The position numbers and the translations under genes are program-made. From assembly GCA_021793575.1 (NCBI GenBank), contig JAJYSM010000003.1, positions 20,774-84,773 on the forward strand: DNA of 64,000 nucleotides, in the 5' to 3' direction. The notes under the pieces were generated by a model. That model was not told the origin of the DNA and did not search any database. It saw nothing but the letters and a program-made list of their open reading frames with translations. This document shows positions 57,761-64,000 of the stretch, one piece after another; position 1 is the first letter of the stretch; the number at the start of each line of letters is the position of its first letter. This stretch comes from Pseudomonadota bacterium (GTDB taxonomy: Bacteria; Pseudomonadota; Gammaproteobacteria; Xanthomonadales; Rhodanobacteraceae).

Positions 57761-58606
57761 ATGAGCACCGACACCGCCCCTGCCACCGAGCACGACCTGT
57801 GGCGCCCGTTGCGTTACCTGTGGCGCGTGCCGCAGCTGCTGCTGCACATCGTGATGGGCATCCTGTTATGCGCGCTGATCGTGCGCTGGAACCAGCGCGC
57901 GGTGATGCGGCAGGGCCGCGAGCCGTTCGCCCATCGGGCGATCCGCTGGTGGTCGGCCCGGCTGTTGCGCATCTTCGGCATGCGCTCGGTGCGCCTCGGC
58001 CAGCCGCTGGCCGATCCGGTGCTGTTTGTGGCCAACCACACCTCGTGGACCGATATCGAGCTGCTGTACAGCCAACGCGTGGCCTGCTTTGTGGCCAAGG
58101 CGGAGATCGCCCGCTGGCCGCTGATCGGCTGGATGGCCACCAATGGCGGCACCATCTTTCACCGTCGCGGCAGCAACCATTCGCTGTCGAGCGTGATGCA
58201 GGTCATGGTGGAGCGGCTGCGTGGCGGCCGCTCGGTGGCGGTATTTCCCGAGGGCGGCACCGGTTACCACGGCGTACTCAAGGTCTTTCACGCGCGCATT
58301 TTCCAGGCGGCGCTGGATGCCGCGGTACCGGTGCAGCCGGTGGCACTGCGCTTCGTGCGCGATGGCCGACGCATCATCGACGCCGGTTTCCGCGAGGACG
58401 AGAGCTTCGCGCAGAACATCCTGCGCCTGCTGGGTGGCCCGCCGATGGATGCCGAGGTGCATTTTCTGGAACCGGTGCCGGCCAGCCCGGATGCGCGCCG
58501 GCGCATGGCCGAACTGTCGCGCGAGCGCATCGCCGCCGCGCTCGACGGCGAGCTGCCCGCCGCCGCCCGTGCGGACAAGCTGCGCGCGGGCGAAAACGCT
58601 GCATGA
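57761..58606 (+). CDS. Lysophospholipid acyltransferase (PlsC domain)
   Basis: A 281-residue 1-acyl-glycerol-3-phosphate-type acyltransferase with an N-terminal membrane helix (LLLHIVMGILLCALIV). The catalytic HX4D is VANHTSWTD and the glycerol-phosphate motif is FPEGGTG; the intermediate TNGGTIFHRRGS also fits. It may act in phosphatidic acid synthesis, phospholipid remodelling or ornithine-lipid formation. The stop overlaps the next gene by four bases (ATGA), so it is coupled to the hydrolase. Confidence 0.9.
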   Translation: MSTDTAPATEHDLWRPLRYLWRVPQLLLHIVMGILLCALIVRWNQRAVMRQGREPFAHRAIRWWSARLLRIFGMRSVRLGQPLADPVLFVANHTSWTDIELLYSQRVACFVAKAEIARWPLIGWMATNGGTIFHRRGSNHSLSSVMQVMVERLRGGRSVAVFPEGGTGYHGVLKVFHARIFQAALDAAVPVQPVALRFVRDGRRIIDAGFREDESFAQNILRLLGGPPMDAEVHFLEPVPASPDARRRMAELSRERIAAALDGELPAAARADKLRAGENAA

Positions 58607-59610
58607 GTTTGCCGCGCGGCGCCGACTTCCGCCCACCGTGGCCGCTGCGCAGCGGCCACGTCCAGACCATGCTGTCCTCCAGCGGCGTGCGGCGCATGCT
58701 GCTGCCGCGCGCGGCGCAAACCATCCTGCAGGATGCCGAACCGGTGGTGGTCGACGGCGGCGCTGGCGTGCGCCTCACCGGCGCCTATACCGCGCAGAGC
58801 AGCCAGCCCGCGGCGCGCGGCCTCGCCGTGCTGTTCCACGGCTGGGAAGGCAGCCTCGATTCCACCTACGTGCTGCAGACCGGCAGTCGCCTGCTCGCCG
58901 ATGGCTGGGATATTTTCCGGCTCAACTTCCGCGATCACGGCGACAGCCACTCGCTCAACGAGGCGCTGTTCCACTCCTGCCGCATCGACGAGGTGGTGCA
59001 GGCGCTGGGCGACATCGCACTGCGCTGGCCGGCGCGCCCGATGGCGCTGGCCGGGTTTTCGCTGGGCGGCAATTTCGCCCTGCGCGCCGCGCTGCAGACC
59101 TCGCGCGTGGGCATTCCGCTGAGCTACGTGCTGGCGGTGTGTCCGATCATCGACCCCGGCGAAGGTCTGTTTTCGCTGGAGGAAACCGCGCCGTGGTTCT
59201 ACCAGGCCTACTTCATGCACAAGTGGCGCCGCTCGCTGCAGGCCAAGCAGGCGGCGTTTCCGCAGCATCCGTATTTCGAGATGTCCGAGCTCAAGCAGAG
59301 CCTGCGCGGGCTGACCGAGGCGCTGGTGTTGCGGCACACCGACTTCGGCTCGCTGCAGGCGTATCTGGACGGCTATTCGGTGGCCGGCGACGCGCTGCAG
59401 GCGATGCAGATTCCCGCCACCATCCTCACCGCGCGCGATGATCCGGTGATTCCGGTGGCCGCCTTCGAGAAGCTCGAACTGCCGTCGAACATCGAGTTGG
59501 ACATCGCCGAGCACGGTGGCCACTGCGGCTTCATCCGCGGCTATGGCATGACCAGTTTCACCGACGACTACATCGCGGCGCGCTTCAACGCCATTGCCGA
59601 CTGCGGCTGA
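58603..59610 (+). CDS. Alpha/beta hydrolase, YheT family
   Basis: A 335-residue hydrolase of the YheT/ABHD1-3 family. It opens with RPPWPLRSGHVQTML, the family mark; the nucleophile Ser lies in LAGFSLGGNF, the Asp in LTARDDPVIP and the His in AEHGGHCGF. LFHGWEGSLDS gives the oxyanion region. Relatives act on acyl esters, which agrees with being coupled to the acyltransferase gene; a role in lipid turnover is an inference. Confidence 0.88.
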   Translation: MSLPRGADFRPPWPLRSGHVQTMLSSSGVRRMLLPRAAQTILQDAEPVVVDGGAGVRLTGAYTAQSSQPAARGLAVLFHGWEGSLDSTYVLQTGSRLLADGWDIFRLNFRDHGDSHSLNEALFHSCRIDEVVQALGDIALRWPARPMALAGFSLGGNFALRAALQTSRVGIPLSYVLAVCPIIDPGEGLFSLEETAPWFYQAYFMHKWRRSLQAKQAAFPQHPYFEMSELKQSLRGLTEALVLRHTDFGSLQAYLDGYSVAGDALQAMQIPATILTARDDPVIPVAAFEKLELPSNIELDIAEHGGHCGFIRGYGMTSFTDDYIAARFNAIADCG

Positions 59611-59623
59611 GCGCCGCGTTGTC

Positions 59624-59712
59624 TCAGCCGCGCACAGCCATCTCGCCCTGGCGCATCCAGCTGGCGATGCTCATGCGCTGGCGGGTGGCCGGCAACACCT
59701 CGTGTCGGCGCG
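59624..59712 (-). pseudogene. C-terminal remnant of a 2OG-Fe(II) oxygenase
   Basis: About 29 codons reading RRHEVLPATRQRMSIASWMR before a stop. The motif R-H-E-V-L-P-A-T-R-x-R-x-S-I-x-x-W is the C-terminal end of SM-20/PHD-type 2-oxoglutarate iron oxygenases (the His is an iron ligand, the second Arg binds 2-oxoglutarate). The rest of the domain is missing upstream, so this is a gene fragment. Confidence 0.5.
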
Positions 59713-59823
59713 CGCCCATGGGTGGGGCCGCAACCCGCATGGAAAGCTGAGGCTTGGACGTCTGATCAGGTTCCGTGTTGCCCGTCGCGGCCCGGGCGCG
59801 CGCTCGATCGCTTGCGCGAGGCG

Positions 59824-62343
59824 TCATTCCGGAAAAGCGTAGGCCTGCTCACGAAACAGCCGCAGGCACGCTTCGGCCACCCGCGGGTCGTACACGCCGC
59901 CACTGCCGCGTTCGATTTCCGCCAGCGCATGATCGACTCCCAGCCCGCGGCGGTAGGGTCGCCGGGAGGCCATGGATTCCACCACGTCGGCCACCATCAC
60001 GATGCGCGCCTCAAGGATGATCTCATCCGCCTGCAGGCCGCGGGGGTAACCACTGCCATCCATGCGCTCGTGGTGTTGCCAGGCAACCTCGGCCACCGGC
60101 CAGGGCAGCTCGATCTCCTTCAGCAGGTCGTAGCCGATGTGCGGATGCATGTGGATCAGGTCCCATTCCCTCGTCGTGAGCGGATCGAGCTTGGTCAGAA
60201 TCTCCATCGGAATACCGATCTTGCCGATGTCGTGCAGGCTTCCGGCTACCTGCAAACCTTGCTGCCGCTTCTCATCCAGCCCCAGTTCGGCGCCGATCGC
60301 CGCGGCGATCCTGCCGACCCGACCCGCGTGGCCCTGGGTGTAGTGGTCGCGCAGTTCGGACAACCGGGTGGCGACCTGCACCGTGCCCATGAACGCCGAT
60401 TCGAGTTGCGCCAGCTGGTGCTCGCGCAATGCCTCGGCGCGCACCTTTTCGGTGATGTCCTGCATCAGGCCGACAATGGCTGGATGACCCCGGTACATGG
60501 CGCGCGCGCCGTCCGCGCCGACCTCGAGCGTGCGGCCATCCTTGCACAGGGCGGTGAAGTTGTAGCTGATTCGATCGACTTCGCCTTCGAGGCGCAGACG
60601 TATATTCTCGGCGACTGTGCCGCGATCCTTCTCGGCGACGATGCTCGATGGCGCATGGCCGATCAATTCGTCGGCATCGGCATAACCCAGCATCTCGACC
60701 ATGCGCGGGTTCACGTAGATCATCTTGCCGCCCTGGATCACATAGACCCCGGCAACCGACTGCTCCACCAGGCTGCGATAGCGCTGTTCGGATTCGTGCA
60801 ATTCGGCCAGCGCCTGCTTGCGGGCACCCGCGAGGGCGAAGTTGTCCAGTGCAAAGCAGATATCTGCAGCCATCTGCTCCAGCAGGCTGTGTGTGGCATC
60901 GTCGAAGCTTTCGGTCGATGCGCCATACATGACCAGAACGCCAAGGGCGGCGCCGTTTTTCCGCAAGGGCAGCGCGGCCACGGCACCCAGGCCGAAACGG
61001 GCGCCGCGCTCATGCCAGGGCGCGGTACGCGGGTCATGCTGGAAATCCGCAAACCACTCCGACTTTCCCGCTTGCATGGACAGGCCCGCCGCGCCGTGCC
61101 CGAGCGGGTTGTCCGCATCCACCGATATTTCGATGTCGTGCAGAAATTCGTTGGCGTGTGCGCCGGCACTGGCCACGGGACGGAGCAAGCGGGCGTCCGT
61201 ATCGAGCCGGCCGATCCAGGCCAGCTGCATGCCGCCGGTTTCCACCACGATCCGGCAGATTTCCGCGAACAGCTCGTGCTCGCTGGCGCAGCGCACGATG
61301 GCTTCGTTGCACTGGGACAGGGCGTCGTACAACTGGGTCTGGCGCAGGACTTTCGCTTCGGCGTCCTTGCGTGCGGTGATATCGAGCAAAACACCGTGCA
61401 CCCGCATGCCCTGGCCGGCCGCATCGCGTTCTGTCACCTGCCCCTGGGCACACAACCAATGCATGCTGCCGTCCGGCCAGACCACCCTGAAATCGAATGA
61501 ATAATGGTCGGGGCCGCCAGCCGCCACCGACGCGCGAATGGATTCATCGCTTCGCTTCCGATCCTCAGGATGGGTCGCCTGCAGGAACGTCTCCATGTTC
61601 CAGTGCTCCTGCCATGCCAGCCCATACAATTGATCGTGGTTGCGGGTACGAAACATCTGGTCGGATGGGAAGTCGTAGATCCAGGTCGCGATGCCCGCCA
61701 TGTCCGCGGTCAAGCGAAGCTGCCGTTCACTTTCCTGCAAGGCATGCTCCAAAGAATTCCGTTCGGAGAGATCACGCACCACGCCGATGGCATGCCAGCC
61801 GTCGTCCCAGCGGGCTGCCGATGTCGACAGTTCGGCCGGAAATTCGCTGCCGTCCTTGCGCCGTGCGCGAACCTCGACCCGCTTGCCGATGTGAGGACAC
61901 TCCCCGGTCTGCCCGAAATGAGCGAGATTGCATTCCACCCAGGCATGCCGGCTCGAGCGCGCGATCAACTGGTGCAGCGGCAGCCCGCGCGCCTCGTGGC
62001 GGGTGTACCCGAACATCCTTTCCGCCGCAGGATTCCACTCGACGACCCGGGCCTGCGGGTCGGTGATGATCATCGCATCGAGCATGGCGGTGGTGACCTG
62101 GCGGAAATGAGCCTCGCCCTCCCGCAATTTGCGAAAGACCAGAAGATAAAGCGCAGGTGAGACGGTGAGGGTCAGCACCGTCGCGGTAACCAGATCCCAG
62201 CGCTCGTGCGCCATCGCCACATGCATCAGCGGCGCGAGGACATCCCGCATCAACAGCATGACTGCGAACTCGGTCACGAACACCGCGGCGCCCACCAACG
62301 ACACCACCCCGAGGGGACTGGCCAACCACTTTCTGACTCCCAT
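59824..62343 (-). CDS. PAS/GAF HD-GYP c-di-GMP phosphodiesterase
   Basis: An 839-residue membrane-anchored sensor. Two hydrophobic segments near the start (VSLVGAAVFVTEFAVMLLM and VTATVLTLTVSPALYLLVF) flank a short exterior loop; then PAS (about 85-205), PAS (about 205-330), GAF (about 340-510), PAS (about 515-645) and the HD-GYP domain (about 650-839). Key residues: YTQGHAGRVGRIA, SLHDIGKIGIP and HHERMDGSGYP, all intact, so it should hydrolyse c-di-GMP. MGVRKW is chosen as start because AGGGG precedes it; a frame beginning 14 codons earlier lacks a site. Confidence 0.9.
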   Translation of the reverse strand: MGVRKWLASPLGVVSLVGAAVFVTEFAVMLLMRDVLAPLMHVAMAHERWDLVTATVLTLTVSPALYLLVFRKLREGEAHFRQVTTAMLDAMIITDPQARVVEWNPAAERMFGYTRHEARGLPLHQLIARSSRHAWVECNLAHFGQTGECPHIGKRVEVRARRKDGSEFPAELSTSAARWDDGWHAIGVVRDLSERNSLEHALQESERQLRLTADMAGIATWIYDFPSDQMFRTRNHDQLYGLAWQEHWNMETFLQATHPEDRKRSDESIRASVAAGGPDHYSFDFRVVWPDGSMHWLCAQGQVTERDAAGQGMRVHGVLLDITARKDAEAKVLRQTQLYDALSQCNEAIVRCASEHELFAEICRIVVETGGMQLAWIGRLDTDARLLRPVASAGAHANEFLHDIEISVDADNPLGHGAAGLSMQAGKSEWFADFQHDPRTAPWHERGARFGLGAVAALPLRKNGAALGVLVMYGASTESFDDATHSLLEQMAADICFALDNFALAGARKQALAELHESEQRYRSLVEQSVAGVYVIQGGKMIYVNPRMVEMLGYADADELIGHAPSSIVAEKDRGTVAENIRLRLEGEVDRISYNFTALCKDGRTLEVGADGARAMYRGHPAIVGLMQDITEKVRAEALREHQLAQLESAFMGTVQVATRLSELRDHYTQGHAGRVGRIAAAIGAELGLDEKRQQGLQVAGSLHDIGKIGIPMEILTKLDPLTTREWDLIHMHPHIGYDLLKEIELPWPVAEVAWQHHERMDGSGYPRGLQADEIILEARIVMVADVVESMASRRPYRRGLGVDHALAEIERGSGGVYDPRVAEACLRLFREQAYAFPE

Positions 62344-62493
62344 CGCGCGCCCCTGTCGACGTGATGCTTGACTGACGAAGAGCATACCGCGCTGGCAGCG
62401 GCTGTGAATCCGATCGGCGTGCCTGCATGCCAGCGGACGAGCTGTGATCGCCGAGGTTCGACGAATCAGGACGTCCCCTGGGTTGCCCTGATC

Positions 62494-62509
62494 AGCGCTG
62501 ATCAGCGCT
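62494..62509. repeat. Short palindrome from a tandem decamer
   Basis: A TGATCAGCGC-type decamer occurs twice in tandem, producing the 16-base palindrome AGCGCTGATCAGCGCT just after the truncated GGDEF gene. Role unknown. Confidence 0.4.
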
Positions 62510-62520
62510 GAGGTTCAGCC

Positions 62521-63933
62521 TCACCCTTCGGGCGGCTGCCCCGCCGCGGCCGCGTCGCCGACCGCCGGTGCCGGTGCCTGCCCGAACACCTCGAAACGAT
62601 GGCGGCCCTGTTCCTTGGCGCGATACAACGCAGCATCCGCGTCGCGCAGCAGTTCGTCGCTGTTGCTGTAGCGGTAGTCGCCGATCGCGATACCGATGCT
62701 GATGGAAGGTATCCGTGCCGTGCCCGCCACCTGCATCGGCTCGCTCAGCACCTGCAACACACGCTTCGCCACGTTGGTGGCGGCGGCCGGTGTTTCGAGG
62801 TCTTCCAGCACGATCGAAAATTCATCTCCCGACAGTCGCGCGACCACATCAGGGTCGCGCACGCATAGCTGCAGTCGGTGGGCAACCATTTTCAGAAACT
62901 CGTCACCGGCGAGATGGCCGAGGCTGTCGTTGATCGCCTTGAAATGGTCGAGATCCAGATACAGCAGCGCACAGCGTCGTTCCGGCCTGCGCTTCATCAT
63001 GCCCAGCAGGCGGTCGACCCGATCGCACAGAAAGCCGCGGTTGGGCAGGCCGGTCAACGGGTCGTGCATGACCTGGTGCCTGAGCTGCTCCTGCACCCGC
63101 TCGCGTTCGACAATCTGCCGGCGCAACTCCTGCGTGCGTTCCTCCACCCGCTGTTCCAGCTGCGCCTTGGCCTGCTGCAGCGAGGCCGCCGATCGGCGGC
63201 GATGGATGCTGTTGGCGATCTGCAAGGCGGCAAACGCGAGCAGCTCCTGATCCGCCATCGCGTAGACAACCTCCTGGTCCAGACTCTGCACCGTCACCAG
63301 GCCGATCACTTCGTCGCCGACCAGCAGCGGCACGCCGAGCCAGCTCATCGCAGGCTCGCCCACATGCTGCGGTACCACCACGCCCTGCTGGTTCAGCGCA
63401 TCGATCTCGGCCCGCTGCCGCAACAGCAAAGGGCTCGCCGTGCGCAAGACATATTCGCTCAAACCGCGGCCGATCGGCCGCGATGGCATGCTGCGTATGC
63501 CGGTATCCACGTAATACGGAAAATCGAGCTGCTGCCGGCCGTCCGAGACCAGCGCGATGAAGAAGTTCTCCGCATACAGCAATCCGCCAACCACGGCATG
63601 CACACGTTCGTAGAACTCGCTTTCGTCGATGTCGGCGGTGGCCAGCTGAGCCAGCTGGAACAGCGCTGCCTGCAGTTGCTCGGCGCGCTGGCGCTCCATG
63701 ACCTCGCGCTGCAGGGCCAGGTTGGCCTCGACCAGTTCGCGCGTGCGCAGCTGGACGCGATGCTCCAGCTCGTCCTTGCCCTGCCTGCGCTCCAGTGCGG
63801 TGAGCACGTGACTGGCAACAAATTCCAGCACCGCGCGGTCCTGCTCCGAATAGCCGATATGTGGCTGGTAGCTCCAATACTGTTCAGATACGAAGCACCG
63901 GCACAGGCTGATGCTTTTGGTGGAGCAACACAC
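62521..63933 (-). CDS. GAF-GGDEF diguanylate cyclase, 5' end removed by an insertion sequence
   Basis: The open frame gives 470 residues. Residues from about 21 (SYQPHIGYSEQDRAVLEFVASHV) are the end of a GAF domain whose first part is missing. Then comes a coiled coil, a complete second GAF (about 90-255), another coiled coil and a GGDEF domain (about 290-450). The active motif is RLSGDEF (Ser for the first Gly; SGDEF enzymes can be active) with an I-site RDPD in place. The first 20 codons lie in the insertion element, so the natural start and first sensor are gone. Expression would need a start inside the element. Confidence 0.8.
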   Translation of the reverse strand: MCCSTKSISLCRCFVSEQYWSYQPHIGYSEQDRAVLEFVASHVLTALERRQGKDELEHRVQLRTRELVEANLALQREVMERQRAEQLQAALFQLAQLATADIDESEFYERVHAVVGGLLYAENFFIALVSDGRQQLDFPYYVDTGIRSMPSRPIGRGLSEYVLRTASPLLLRQRAEIDALNQQGVVVPQHVGEPAMSWLGVPLLVGDEVIGLVTVQSLDQEVVYAMADQELLAFAALQIANSIHRRRSAASLQQAKAQLEQRVEERTQELRRQIVERERVQEQLRHQVMHDPLTGLPNRGFLCDRVDRLLGMMKRRPERRCALLYLDLDHFKAINDSLGHLAGDEFLKMVAHRLQLCVRDPDVVARLSGDEFSIVLEDLETPAAATNVAKRVLQVLSEPMQVAGTARIPSISIGIAIGDYRYSNSDELLRDADAALYRAKEQGRHRFEVFGQAPAPAVGDAAAAGQPPEG

Positions 63934-64000
63934 CGCGATGGCGGACGTTGAAGCTGCTCATCTTGCGCTTGACGCCGCGCGGGTTGAAGTGACCACGACT
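63874..64000 (-). mobile_element. Insertion sequence, one end (runs off window)
   Basis: Homology to the GAF gene stops at about 63873, where CCAATACTGTTCAGATACG begins, a plausible terminal inverted repeat containing the transposase stop codon on the other strand. The other end and any target duplication lie outside the window. Confidence 0.6.
63884..64000 (-). CDS. Transposase C-terminus, IS4-like (partial)
   Basis: The last 38 codons of a transposase that continues beyond the window. The piece FNPRGVKRKMSSFNVRHRG resembles the basic C-terminal tail PR-x-VKRKMSNF found in many IS4-group DDE transposases. It carries no catalytic residue itself. The family is assigned from this short tail only. 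Confidence 0.55.
   Translation of the reverse strand, partial: SRGHFNPRGVKRKMSSFNVRHRGVLLHQKHQPVPVLRI

Overview
The window is a GC-rich, gene-dense stretch of chromosome. Its gene content and protein style (Eda/Edd/Pgl/Zwf cluster, two TonB receptor plus phosphodiesterase pairs, AlgZ/AlgR-like pair, GAF/PAS c-di-GMP proteins, short palindromic REP-type elements) point to a Xanthomonadales gammaproteobacterium, most likely Rhodanobacteraceae (Rhodanobacter/Dyella-like). That placement is an inference from protein character; no rRNA or tRNA gene was seen.

Layout. 1-4.3 kb: the start of an S9 peptidase, a carboxylesterase, a LytS/LytTR two-component pair and isocitrate dehydrogenase. 4.6-9.7 kb: one 1704-residue GAF/PAS/GGDEF/EAL protein. 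9.9-16.9 kb: a formate module made of an OFA-type transporter followed by the soluble NAD-dependent formate dehydrogenase genes fdsG, fdsB, fdsA, fdsD. 17-23.2 kb: an Ala-rich lipoprotein, a SNF2 helicase, a shortened pRiA4b ORF-3 protein, a PepSY-like secreted protein and about 1.2 kb of decayed sequence. 23.2-28.2 kb: a nitrogen regulon (glnA, amtB, glnK and an outer-membrane porin) with two sigma-54 promoters and matching upstream NtrC-like half-sites. 28.4-33.8 kb: uppP, a translationally coupled envelope stress cluster (AI-2E family, YqjK/YqjE/YqjD-like, YtjA-like), a PEBP protein and a sugar dehydrogenase.

34-45.3 kb: two TonB receptor/phosphodiesterase pairs flank a hybrid histidine kinase with a lone receiver and two small genes. 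45.4-53.6 kb: the Entner-Doudoroff operon zwf-pgl-edd-eda, divergent from a GntR/UTRA regulator with a SIS-type glucosamine-6-phosphate deaminase and nagA. 53.6-56 kb: a REP pair, a cobalamin riboswitch and btuB. 56.1-59.6 kb: phenylalanine hydroxylase divergent from an Lrp-type regulator, then an acyltransferase and a YheT-like hydrolase. 59.6-64 kb: a remnant of a 2OG-Fe(II) oxygenase, a PAS/GAF/HD-GYP protein, and a GAF-GGDEF gene whose 5' end was cut off by an insertion sequence that runs off the window.

The genes form several coherent units: formate import and oxidation to CO2 with NADH; ammonium uptake, sensing and assimilation under sigma-54/NtrC; glucose 6-phosphate and amino-sugar catabolism meeting at one divergent control region; and c-di-GMP synthesis and breakdown by three separate multi-sensor proteins. 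I did not find a convincing wholly new defence or biosynthetic system. The most unusual signals are an in-frame palindrome pair inside fdsA, shared direct repeats in the zwf/nag control region, the mirrored sigma-54 architecture of glnA and the porin-glnK-amtB unit, and the duplicated receptor/phosphodiesterase modules.
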